Assembly: GCA_900754175.1 (NCBI GenBank)
Contig: CAAEBS010000053.1
Location: forward strand, 1 to 24,630
Length of the DNA stretch: 24,630 nucleotides
Origin: Clostridia bacterium
GTDB lineage: Bacteria; Bacillota; Clostridia; Oscillospirales; CAG-272
Reading direction: 5' to 3'
Shown in pieces: positions 7,009 to 14,029 of this stretch. The notes under the pieces are model-generated. The model was not told where the DNA came from, ran no database searches, and saw nothing but the letters and a program-made list of their open reading frames with translations. A program made the position numbers and the translations under genes. How positions within the stretch are numbered: position 1 is the stretch's first letter; each line of letters starts with the position of its first letter.

Positions 7009-8433
7009 TCAGGATGTTTTTTGATTTTTCACGTCTCTTTTCCGGAGGCGGAAGATCAGGGTCATCAGCGCCTTGCCGTTGAAAGGGATGAGGGGGTAAA
7101 GGTAGCTGTGCTTTCCGTTGAGCGTTGTGTTGGTGGCGACCAGGATGATCGACAGCAAAAAGCCGGCGACGAACCCCCAGATGCGGAATGCGGCGGTCAG
7201 GATCAGCATCATAATCCGCAGGAACTTGACGGCGTAGCCCAGCTCATAGCTTCTCTGCGTGAAGTTGGCAATGGCGACAAACGCCATATACAGGATGACC
7301 TCCGGGATCAGCCAGCCGATGCTTACCGCAAAGTCGCCGAGGATCAGACCGCCGACGACAGACAGGGAATTGTTGAGCATATCGGGGGTGTTCAGAGATG
7401 CCAGACGGAGGGCGTCAATGATAAATTCCACCAGTAATAACTGGAAGAGAATCGGAAGCTCTCCGGTGGTCTGCGGCAGGGCAAATCTCAGCCAACCCGG
7501 CACAAAATCGGGATATTGCAACATCAGATACCACAGTGGCGTGATAATCAGAGTTAGAAAAAACACCACATATCGAACGAGACGAATATACGAGCCTGTC
7601 AGGGGCGGAAAGTAAAAATCGTTGGACTCCTGCACAAAGTCGAAAATGGTGGAGGGCAGTACCATGACCTGCGGGCTGTTGTCAACCAGGATCAGCACGC
7701 TTCCCTCCATGAGCTGTGCCGAGGCGGCGTCCGGACGCTCAGTAGTCCGGATCTTCGGGAAGGGGTTGTACCACCTGGTTTTGATCAGGCACTCCGCAAG
7801 CGATTCGTGTCCCACCGTGAGGGCGCCGGTCCTGATAGAGGAAAGCTTGTTCCGCAGTTTTTCCACGTACTTCCGGTCGGCACGGTCTGCCATATAGCAC
7901 AGCACCACGTCGGTCCGGGAGTCCTCGCCGATCGTCAGATATTCCATGGTCAGCGAGGGGTTGCGGATGCGGCGCCGGATCAGGGCGGTGTTGAAGATCA
8001 GGGTCTCCACAAAACCGTCCCGTGCGCCCCGCATGACCCGGTCGCCTTCCGGCTCCTGCGTTTCCCGTGCCGGGTAGGTACGGGTGTCTACGATCAGCGC
8101 AGAGGTGCCGAAGGTGCTTCCGAGAATCAGGGTGGCGCCGGACATGACCATCTGCACCATGGAATCGGTGTTTTCGGTCATGTCGGTTTCCACGTAGGGG
8201 AGGTTCTGCTCCATAAAGCTCTTGGCGTCCGGCGGGAAATCCTTTATGGACAGAAAATAGATCATCAGCTTTTGCATGACCGAGTCTTTCACAAAGCCGT
8301 CGATATAGTAAAGCGTGATCTCTCCGTCCGCAAATTTCAGCTTTTTGTTCAGCACGTCGAAGTTCCGGTCCACGTGCAGAATATCGTTCATCAGAGCTAC
8401 GTTCTGATTGTAATCTGAAGTAAGACAGCGCAT
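7009..8433 (-). CDS. GerA-family spore germination membrane protein (SpoVAF/GerAA-like)
   Basis: A 474-residue member of the GerA A-subunit family, inner-membrane proteins of the spore that act in nutrient sensing and ion/DPA release at germination. The soluble N-terminal half (residues 1-280) contains the typical GSTFGTSALIVDTRTYPAR...EPEGDRVMRGARDGFVETL segment and RRRIR. The C-terminal half has about five transmembrane helices from residue 285 onward. The end, SYLYPLIPFNGKAL, looks more like SpoVAF than classical GerAA, which usually has a PYLAPFAP-type ending; this is from memory, so I leave the symbol blank. No B- or C-subunit gene is adjacent, which also favours SpoVAF or an orphan A-subunit. 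The start is supported by GGAGG about eight bases upstream of the ATG. I found no reliable forespore promoter upstream. Confidence 0.85.
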   Translation of the reverse strand: MRCLTSDYNQNVALMNDILHVDRNFDVLNKKLKFADGEITLYYIDGFVKDSVMQKLMIYFLSIKDFPPDAKSFMEQNLPYVETDMTENTDSMVQMVMSGATLILGSTFGTSALIVDTRTYPARETQEPEGDRVMRGARDGFVETLIFNTALIRRRIRNPSLTMEYLTIGEDSRTDVVLCYMADRADRKYVEKLRNKLSSIRTGALTVGHESLAECLIKTRWYNPFPKIRTTERPDAASAQLMEGSVLILVDNSPQVMVLPSTIFDFVQESNDFYFPPLTGSYIRLVRYVVFFLTLIITPLWYLMLQYPDFVPGWLRFALPQTTGELPILFQLLLVEFIIDALRLASLNTPDMLNNSLSVVGGLILGDFAVSIGWLIPEVILYMAFVAIANFTQRSYELGYAVKFLRIMMLILTAAFRIWGFVAGFLLSIILVATNTTLNGKHSYLYPLIPFNGKALMTLIFRLRKRDVKNQKTS

Positions 8434-8620
8434 ACTAAAGTCTCCTCCGAAAAATCATTCGAGGGTTAGTGTGCGCTGTTTTGTGTAAAATTATGTGTCA
8501 GAATATCGCACAATATGAAAAAATAAAAGCGTTGTGCAACAAGAATGCATCTATATTTTATTGTAAAATACAACACTTAAGAATTTCCAGCAGTGAAAGA
8601 AAACACAATTGTAATTATCA
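8434..8620. other. AT-rich intergenic region, gerA-type gene to pfp
   Basis: This gap of 187 bases is clearly more AT-rich than its surroundings. It should hold the promoter of the germination gene (- strand) and the end of the pfp transcript. I see only small hairpins (for example TTGTA-AAA-TACAA near 8560-8572) and no clear terminator or promoter. A 69-codon + strand frame across it has no family resemblance and no good ribosome binding site. Confidence 0.5.
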
Positions 8621-9862
8621 TCACAATATAATATGTGCCGGAATGCCATTTTCAAAACGCACGTCATATTCTCCATGAATCAGAGGAAGCAAGTATTTAC
8701 AACATTCATCGGTTACATTGTTGCGCAGATCATTGATAAATTCATCCGGCACGTAACGTGTTCGGTTGGCAATTTCCGACACATTCCGATGCGAGATCCG
8801 GCAACTGTACGGCGCCGTGGAGAATCTTTCATAGACCATGGTTTCACCGCTTACGCCCGCAAGCGCCGCTTCCACTGCGGCTTTGCCGATCTCCACCGAT
8901 TCCCGGATATCGGTCAGGGAAAGGAGATGCCCTGCACAGCGCTGGAGGATGTTCAGCTCCACCGAGCGCACCTTGCAACCGAATTTTTCCTTTACCATAT
9001 GCTCCAGTGCCTTTCCGGTCCCCGCCAGATAGCGGTGCCCGAAAATGTCGGTCACGCCGTTCTGCGTTCCTTCTCCCACGTATCTGCCGTCGGCAAAGCG
9101 CAAGCCCTCCGATACGGCGATCACCACGTTGGGGTGCTTTTGCAGGGCGGTAGCGGTGTCCTCAAAAAAGCGGTCGGCGCAAAACGGATACTCGGGCAGA
9201 TACACATAGTCGGGAGCCTCACCGCCGCTCAGCCGTCCGAGAGCGGAAGCGGCGGTGAGCCATCCGGTGTCACGTCCCATGATCTCCACCACGGTCACCG
9301 CCTTTGTGGTGTACACGGCGCAGTCCCGCAGGATCTCGCTGACCGACGTGGCGATATATTTTGCCGCCGAGCCGAAGCCGGGCGTGTGGTCGGTGTGCAT
9401 CAGGTCGTTGTCGATGGTCTTTGGCACCCCGACAAAGCGGCAGTCGTAGCCGGTTTTCTTTGCATATGCCGTCATCTTGGCGACCGTGTCCATGGAATCG
9501 TTGCCGCCTATGTAAAAGAAGTACCGGATGTCGTACCGGCGGAGCACGTCAAAAATCGTCCGGTACACCGCAACGTCGCCGGGAAGCTCCGAATGTACGT
9601 CCGGGAGCTTTTTTCGGCAGGAGCCGAGTGCGGCGGCGGGGGTCTGCTCGAGGAGCCTGCGGGCGTCCTCGGTTTCAAACAGGGGGGCAAGGGGAAGGAG
9701 CCGTTCGTTCTGCAAGCCCTCAATTCCGTTTCTCATGCCGTACAGCGTTCCGATCGCCTCCGACGCCATTGCCCCCCGAATCACGCCGGCAAGGGTTGCG
9801 TTGATTGCCGCAGTCGGACCGCCCGACTGTCCCACGATTGCATTGCCTCTCAAAAGCTCCAT
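8621..9862 (-). CDS. pfp: 6-phosphofructokinase, probably pyrophosphate-dependent
   Basis: Phosphorylates fructose 6-phosphate to fructose 1,6-bisphosphate in glycolysis; the PPi form is reversible. The protein has 413 residues from ATG 9862, chosen because AAGGAG lies 5-6 bases upstream; a start at 9892 is possible but has a poorer context. Motifs in order: the GQSGGPTAAIN loop (residues 11-21), GGNDS (119-123), PKTIDND (147-153) with Lys where ATP enzymes have Gly, and MGRDTGW (195-201). Asp at the fourth position of GGNDS and Lys in PKTIDND are the established signs of PPi rather than ATP use. Asn replaces the Asp of the common GGDDS motif; I recall GGNDS in other clostridial enzymes. The length fits this PPi-PFK subgroup. 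A strong sigma-A promoter lies about 80 bases upstream, divergent from sigK. Confidence 0.88.
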   Translation of the reverse strand: MELLRGNAIVGQSGGPTAAINATLAGVIRGAMASEAIGTLYGMRNGIEGLQNERLLPLAPLFETEDARRLLEQTPAAALGSCRKKLPDVHSELPGDVAVYRTIFDVLRRYDIRYFFYIGGNDSMDTVAKMTAYAKKTGYDCRFVGVPKTIDNDLMHTDHTPGFGSAAKYIATSVSEILRDCAVYTTKAVTVVEIMGRDTGWLTAASALGRLSGGEAPDYVYLPEYPFCADRFFEDTATALQKHPNVVIAVSEGLRFADGRYVGEGTQNGVTDIFGHRYLAGTGKALEHMVKEKFGCKVRSVELNILQRCAGHLLSLTDIRESVEIGKAAVEAALAGVSGETMVYERFSTAPYSCRISHRNVSEIANRTRYVPDEFINDLRNNVTDECCKYLLPLIHGEYDVRFENGIPAHIIL

Positions 9863-9943
9863 TTTTTCTCCTTCTGTTTGCCGTATCGGCATTTGATTTC
9901 GTTCCGTCCTCCGTTTGGCACGGCAGGCGGAGATCCACTCTTT

Positions 9944-9972
9944 ATTTTACCACAGAAAGGCGTCGATGTCAA
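9944..9972 (-). promoter_or_regulatory. Sigma-A promoter of pfp
   Basis: Reading on the - strand: TTGACA (9972-9967), a 17-base spacer and TAAAAT (9949-9944). The -35 is perfect and the -10 differs at one position. The direction and distance fit pfp. Confidence 0.8.
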
Positions 9973-9994
9973 CAAAAACGGACGTCCTGTGCGG

Positions 9995-10022
9995 GAATAT
10001 TCTTTGCCGGCGCTCATAAAAT
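9995..10022 (+). promoter_or_regulatory. Sigma-E-like sporulation promoter of sigK
   Basis: GAATATT (9995-10001), a 13-base spacer and CATAAAAT (10015-10022) match the known mother-cell sigma-E pattern (kmATATT, about 14 bases, CATAcaaT). The -10 also fits sigma-K (CATAnnnTA) at most positions, compatible with autoregulation. It lies 55 bases before the sigK ATG. Transcription of sigK by sigma-E is established in Bacillus; here it is inferred from sequence. Confidence 0.7.
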
Positions 10023-10077
10023 GACATTAGAGCGCATGGGAGGGGAGACACCGAAAACGCCGTGCGCAGGAGGAAGC

Positions 10078-10758
10078 ATGATTTCTGATCTTTTGGCGGC
10101 GCTGTCCGGCTTTGTTCATATGATACTCGGCTTGCAGACGCCGCAGAATTTTCCGCCGCCCCTGCCCGCCCAGAAAGAAAAGGAATATTTCCTTGCCATG
10201 GAGGCGGGGGACGCCGAGGCAAGGGAAAAGCTGATTCTGCACAATCTGCGCCTGGTGTCCCACATCGTGCGGAAATATTACGCCACGGGGAAAAACCAGG
10301 AGGATCTGGTTTCGATCGGAACGCTTGGGCTGATCAAGGCGGTGGATACCTTCCGGGTCTCCAACGGCGCCCGGTTTGCCACCTACGCCGCCAAGTGCAT
10401 CCAGAATGAGATCCTGATGCAGTTCCGCTCCCAGAAAAAACATTCGGTGGAGGTGTCGCTCAACGAGACGATAGACGTGGACCGGGACGGCAATCCGCTG
10501 ACCTACATCGACGTCATCAGTTGTGATGAAAGTATTTCCGCCGAGATCGAGCGGAAAATTTCGTCCGACCGGGCGCTCCGGTACGTGTCCACGTTGCTGA
10601 CCGAGCGGGAGCGGCAGATCATTACCCTGCGTTACGGTCTGAATGGCGGTACCATGATGACTCAGCGGCAGATTGCGGAGCTTTTGAAAATATCCCGCTC
10701 TTATGTCAGCCGGATCGAAAAAAGCGCCCTTGAAAAGCTGTCGGAAGCTTTCCGCTGA
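10078..10758 (+). CDS. sigK: RNA polymerase sporulation sigma factor SigK
   Basis: A 226-residue late mother-cell sigma factor controlling cortex, coat and maturation genes. ATG 10078 is preceded by CAGGAGG. The N-terminal 20 residues (ISDLLAALSGFVHMILGLQ) are hydrophobic like the SigK pro-sequence removed by SpoIVFB in Bacillus, so pro-peptide control appears kept. Region 2 follows (HNLRLVSHIVRKY at about 55-67, DLVSIGTLGLIKAVDTF at 76-92, RFATYAAKCIQNEILM at 99-114). Region 4 ends the protein (TERERQIITLRYGL at 175-188; helix-turn-helix TQRQIAELLKISRSYVSRIEKSAL at 195-218). The gene is one uninterrupted frame, with no skin-type element splitting it as in B. subtilis and C. difficile. The lipoprotein gene 38 bases downstream may be co-transcribed. 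Confidence 0.93.
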   Translation: MISDLLAALSGFVHMILGLQTPQNFPPPLPAQKEKEYFLAMEAGDAEAREKLILHNLRLVSHIVRKYYATGKNQEDLVSIGTLGLIKAVDTFRVSNGARFATYAAKCIQNEILMQFRSQKKHSVEVSLNETIDVDRDGNPLTYIDVISCDESISAEIERKISSDRALRYVSTLLTERERQIITLRYGLNGGTMMTQRQIAELLKISRSYVSRIEKSALEKLSEAFR

Positions 10759-10796
10759 GCGCCGCCGTATGAAAATAAGTGCGTGAAAGGTGAGAT

Positions 10797-11321
10797 ATGA
10801 AACGCTGGACCGTTCTTTTCTTACTGCTTCCGGTGCTTTTTCTTTCTGCCTGCGCCGGGAAAAAGGACGTAAAATGCGAGGTGATCCTGGAGGAGATCGC
10901 CCGGGAGATCGGCGGTGGTTCCAAGGAGGACGCTCTGTCCGGTCTGCCGGCGGGGGAGGTCTACGTGCCGGGAAAGGCGCCGGGCGAGGAGGGGTACCTT
11001 TCGCCGTTTGTGCTGGAGTCGCTGTACGGCGCCCATGCCGAAGAAGCATTTTCGCAGATCGAGGATTACGCCGTGTACCTTTCGTCGGTTGCCGAGCCGT
11101 ATGAGATCGCCGTTTTCCGGTGCTGTACCGTGAGCGACGCCGACGGGGTGGTGGAGCTTTGCCGGGAGCGGCGGGATCTGTTGCAGACGCTTTTGCGGGA
11201 TACCGATTTCCGGCAGATGACCGACTGCATCCGGATTATCCGCCACGGAAAATACGTGGTGATGACGCTTACCGCCGACCCGGGCAAGACCGAATCGGCG
11301 GTAAGGGGGGCGCTGAACTGA
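10797..11321 (+). CDS. Small lipoprotein, DUF4358-like
   Basis: A 174-residue predicted lipoprotein. The signal peptide ends in lipobox LSAC (Cys19). The body alternates short helices and strands (VILEEIAREIGGG, YLSPFVLESLYG, YAVYLSSVAEPYEIAVFRC, VVELCRERRDLLQTLL, IIRHGKYVVMTLTADP). This is the pattern I associate with DUF4358 proteins of Clostridia, whose function is unknown. The start follows AAGGTGAG by a few bases. The 38-base gap after sigK without a terminator suggests one transcript and therefore possible mother-cell expression during sporulation. It is convergent with spoVAC, with only 13 bases between the stops and no hairpin, so antisense read-through is possible. Confidence 0.68.
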   Translation: MKRWTVLFLLLPVLFLSACAGKKDVKCEVILEEIAREIGGGSKEDALSGLPAGEVYVPGKAPGEEGYLSPFVLESLYGAHAEEAFSQIEDYAVYLSSVAEPYEIAVFRCCTVSDADGVVELCRERRDLLQTLLRDTDFRQMTDCIRIIRHGKYVVMTLTADPGKTESAVRGALN

Positions 11322-11334
11322 ATTTTGGTACCGG

Positions 11335-11784
11335 TCAGTGAAACAGCCCGATCAGCCAGTAAATGACACCGTACAGGGCGCCCGAGAGAGTTCCGTAGAG
11401 CAGGACCGGACCCGCTACGGTAAAGATCTTTGCGCCGACGCCCAGCACCAGTCCCTCCGACCGGCTGTCGATGGCAGGGGACGCCACGGCGTTGGCAAAG
11501 CCGGTGATAGGCACCAGCGTGCCTGCGCCGGCATACCGGGCGATCTTGTCGAACACCCCGATTGCCGTCAGAAAAACGGCAAGAAAAATGAGGGTCACCG
11601 AGGTGAGCGTGGCGGCGTAGTCCCGCTCCATGTGGCACAGGGAGGTAAAGATTGTGCTTAACCCCTGCGCCAGTACGCAGATAGAGCCTCCGACCCAGAA
11701 TGCCCGGAGACTGTTGCGAAGAACGGGGGACTTCGGCGCATGGGCGGCGGCGTATTTCCGGTATTGATTTCTGTCGATATTCAT
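11335..11784 (-). CDS. spoVAC: Stage V sporulation protein AC
   Basis: SpoVAC is part of the inner spore membrane channel that moves dipicolinic acid into the forespore and out at germination; the Bacillus protein behaves as a mechanosensitive channel. The 149 residues match the family length. A soluble start (YRKYAAAHAPKSPVLRN) is followed by four hydrophobic segments, with the hallmark VPITGFANAVASPAIDSRSEGLVLG between them. ATG 11784 has GAGGTG upstream. The spoVAD and spoVAE genes that usually follow are not here: the gene's 3' end meets the convergent lipoprotein gene, so spoVAC is separated from its usual operon. A forespore-type promoter candidate lies upstream. Confidence 0.9.
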   Translation of the reverse strand: MNIDRNQYRKYAAAHAPKSPVLRNSLRAFWVGGSICVLAQGLSTIFTSLCHMERDYAATLTSVTLIFLAVFLTAIGVFDKIARYAGAGTLVPITGFANAVASPAIDSRSEGLVLGVGAKIFTVAGPVLLYGTLSGALYGVIYWLIGLFH

Positions 11785-11856
11785 AAAAACACCTCATATT
11801 TCCGGCTGTGGCGGAGAACGGAGGAGCTTTTCCGCCTTGCCGATAGCCTTTGCGGA

Positions 11857-11885
11857 TAGTATTTCCGCATTTTTTGTTTTTATCC
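11857..11885 (-). promoter_or_regulatory. Candidate sigma-G/F promoter of spoVAC
   Basis: On the - strand: GGATA (11885-11881), 17 bases, then AATACTA (11863-11857). Compare the forespore consensus GHATR, 17-18 bases, CATnHTA; each element has one mismatch. spoVA genes are known sigma-G targets in Bacillus. It abuts the divergent promoter at 11889-11917. Confidence 0.45.
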
Positions 11886-11888
11886 CTC

Positions 11889-11917
11889 TTTACAACCGGT
11901 CCGGTTTGTTGTATAAT
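11889..11917 (+). promoter_or_regulatory. Sigma-A promoter with palindrome in the spacer
   Basis: TTTACA (11889-11894), 17 bases, TATAAT (11912-11917). The spacer contains the palindrome AACCGG-T-CCGGTT (11894-11906), a candidate operator. It drives the 129-residue helical protein and, absent a terminator, perhaps the first paralog at 12439. Confidence 0.75.
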
Positions 11918-11975
11918 AAATAAGAATGATCCGGCGTGGTCCGGGTCGGAATGATTGTAAAAAGGAGTCAGAATT

Positions 11976-12365
11976 ATGGCAGACTGGAATACCATTCGTG
12001 AGAGCGTTACCCGGGCGGCGGACAAGGCGGCAAAGGCTACCGGCTCGCTGGCGGACACGGCGTCTCTCTACGTCCGGGTCAAGACGACCGAGGCAAAGCT
12101 GGACGGATACTATACGGCGCTTGGAAAGCTGACGTATAAACAGTTGAACACGGGCGAGGCGCAGACCGAGAAAATTGCGGAGACGATCCGTTGCATCGAC
12201 GAAGAACGGGCGAAGCTGAAAGACCTTCACAACCGGATCGAGATCGAAAAGGCAAAGAGACGGGCGGGAGCCGACAGCGCCGAAAAAATAGAAGAAGCGG
12301 TGGCAGCCTGCCGGAAAACGGCGGAGGCGGAAAGCTCTGCCGACGGCACGGAAAGCGCAGAGTAA
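11976..12365 (+). CDS. Small charged helical protein of unknown function
   Basis: A 129-residue cytoplasmic protein with no signal peptide or membrane segment. It is rich in Ala, Glu, Lys and Thr and predicted mostly helical. Residues about 30-95 look coiled-coil (TEAKLDGYYTALGKLTYKQL, then EKIAETIRCIDEERAKLKDLHNRIEIEKAK). The last 30 residues are acidic and Ala-rich, probably disordered. I do not recognise a named family. ATG 11976 follows AAAAAGGAG. It has its own strong promoter (11889-11917). No terminator separates it from the paralog gene 73 bases downstream, so the two may share a transcript. Confidence 0.7.
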   Translation: MADWNTIRESVTRAADKAAKATGSLADTASLYVRVKTTEAKLDGYYTALGKLTYKQLNTGEAQTEKIAETIRCIDEERAKLKDLHNRIEIEKAKRRAGADSAEKIEEAVAACRKTAEAESSADGTESAE

Positions 12366-12438
12366 AAGCACTGACCTGCCGTGAAAGAGACAGAATAACA
12401 AAACGGTAGGGAACCTATGCCGTGGTGAGGAGACAGCA

Positions 12439-13863
12439 ATGGAAGAAAACAAGAAGATAACGTCGAAAAAAATCGGACTGCTGGTTCTGATACTGGCGGT
12501 GGTTGTGTGCGTTGCCGGGGTTCTGATCTATATCGGATGCCACAAAAAGGGCGACGACGTGGTGACCGAGGAGACGACTCTGACCGAGGAAGATCAGAAG
12601 AATGCGGTGGTAAAAGCCTTCAATCAGGACGGCGTACTGAAGATTTCCGGGACCAACGTAAGGAGCCTGTTGGAACAGCTTCTGGGAACGGATGCGTTTG
12701 AAGTCACCGTGAAGGACAGCGGCGAGGCGGAGATCCTGGTCGTTTACAAGGACGGATATATTTGCGAAGCGGGCGTGAACGGTGAAGAACGCAACGCTAT
12801 GGCTTGGATGTATATCGGGGACGGCACCGATATGGCTTGCTTCCGGCAGACCGGTGAAGCCGGGCAGTGGGAGGGAGAGATCTCCTCTGTCTTTGGCGTT
12901 CTGCTTCAGAGCGGCATGGCAGGTCAGCTCGAAATCCCGGAAAAGCTGGAGCTGCCCGAACTGAAGGTCGGCGACCTGACGGTTGAGGGGGGCAGGATCG
13001 TGCTCAACAACGATTACATCAAAGTCGCTATCAAGGATTCCTCCGCATATAAGACGCTGACGGGTGCCGAAACGTCCGGCGCCGACGTCAAGGCGGCAAC
13101 CGACGGCGTGATAGATGCTATCGTGGACGCATTCGGGCTGAAGGTGTCTTTCGGACTTTCCGGTACCAAGCTTGACGATATCAACGTCCTGGTGGATCTG
13201 GATACTTCAAACCTTTCGGATACGGTGAAAAACTATCTTCCGCCGATGCTGAAAGGCTCGGTTGATTTTAATCTGAACGATAAGGCAGACGCTCTGTCGG
13301 ACGTGAAAGCCGATCTGGAGGTCAGTATCAAGGAACGTGCGGCAAAGATTCAGGCAGAGCTTAAGTCGGTTATCGTCGGCGACGTTCTCCGGGGACTGGA
13401 CTGCTCGGTTTCCATGAACGTCGAAACTTCTAAGATAGCGACTTCCATTGCACCGGAGGGCGCTGAGAATTCCGAAGGCAGTTATTTCATCTATGGGGAT
13501 GAATCGTTCGGCTTCCGGCTTGCGATAGATTTTTCCAGAACCGGGGCGGAAAAGGGAACCAAAGTCGTCGATATGGAGATCAGCACTTCCACAACGGCAA
13601 CGAAGATCACGAAAGTGGATCCGGTTACCTCTGAGGAAAAAGACGTGACCGGGGAAGAAGAGGGTCAGCGGCTTGTAGAATACAGCGACGACAACAAGAT
13701 AACCTTTGTGGCGCAGGTAACCGAGCCGGGCGTGCTCTCTTATCAGGCAGAGAAGAACGGTCAGCCTACGATCAGCGGAACCGCCGATTTCAATGCGGCG
13801 CCCTCCATGCCCGACGTTCCCGCCGAAGTTGCGGACTTTGTCAAAAACGAGATGAAAAAATAA
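12439..13863 (+). CDS. Tandem paralog 1: membrane-anchored protein of unknown family
   Basis: A 474-residue exported protein, first of four tandem paralogs. It is the most divergent at its start: an N-terminal anchor KKIGLLVLILAVVVCVAGVLIYIGC ends in a poor lipobox (YIGC), so it may be a signal anchor. The others have clear lipoboxes. Shared blocks, in order: acidic start with EEDQKNAVVKAFNQ; a LLEQLLGTDAFEVTV segment; YKDGYICE...WMYIGDGTD; LELPELKVGDLTVEGGRIVLNNDYIK; VIDAIVDAFGLKVSFGLSGTKLDDINVLVDLD; LKGSVDFNLNDKAD; a variable linker; and a C-terminal FVAQVTEPGVLSY...GTADFNAAPSMPDVP...FVKNEMKK. The alternating pattern suggests a long beta-rich fold, possibly like lipoprotein carriers or bacterial lipid-binding sheets, but I cannot assign it. 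GAGGAG precedes the ATG. A strong terminator follows. Confidence 0.78.
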   Translation: MEENKKITSKKIGLLVLILAVVVCVAGVLIYIGCHKKGDDVVTEETTLTEEDQKNAVVKAFNQDGVLKISGTNVRSLLEQLLGTDAFEVTVKDSGEAEILVVYKDGYICEAGVNGEERNAMAWMYIGDGTDMACFRQTGEAGQWEGEISSVFGVLLQSGMAGQLEIPEKLELPELKVGDLTVEGGRIVLNNDYIKVAIKDSSAYKTLTGAETSGADVKAATDGVIDAIVDAFGLKVSFGLSGTKLDDINVLVDLDTSNLSDTVKNYLPPMLKGSVDFNLNDKADALSDVKADLEVSIKERAAKIQAELKSVIVGDVLRGLDCSVSMNVETSKIATSIAPEGAENSEGSYFIYGDESFGFRLAIDFSRTGAEKGTKVVDMEISTSTTATKITKVDPVTSEEKDVTGEEEGQRLVEYSDDNKITFVAQVTEPGVLSYQAEKNGQPTISGTADFNAAPSMPDVPAEVADFVKNEMKK

Positions 13864-13882
13864 ATTCAATATTATTTCCCGG

Positions 13883-13913
13883 GGGCTGTCGCCATGTGCG
13901 ACAGCCCTTTTTT
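13883..13913 (+). terminator. Rho-independent terminator after paralog 1
   Basis: Stem GGGCTGTCGC (13883-13892), loop CATGT, GCGACAGCCC (13898-13907), then six T. The same stem recurs after paralogs 3 and 4. Confidence 0.92.
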
Positions 13914-13954
13914 CTTCCGCCAAAACCGGTCCGGGGCGGGATTTTAATTTATAG

Positions 13955-13983
13955 TTGACAAATTGTGGGGAATACGGTATAAT
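13955..13983 (+). promoter_or_regulatory. Consensus sigma-A promoter of paralog 2
   Basis: TTGACA (13955-13960), 17 bases, TATAAT (13978-13983): both hexamers perfect. Closely similar to the promoter of paralog 4. Confidence 0.92.
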
Positions 13984-14029
13984 AAAATTGTAGACGTAGC
14001 GTAATATTACAATATAAGGAGTGTGAACG

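Noticed and set aside
8469..8678. 69-codon + strand frame in the AT-rich gap
   Set aside because: No good ribosome binding site or family likeness, and it runs into the 3' end of pfp on the other strand.
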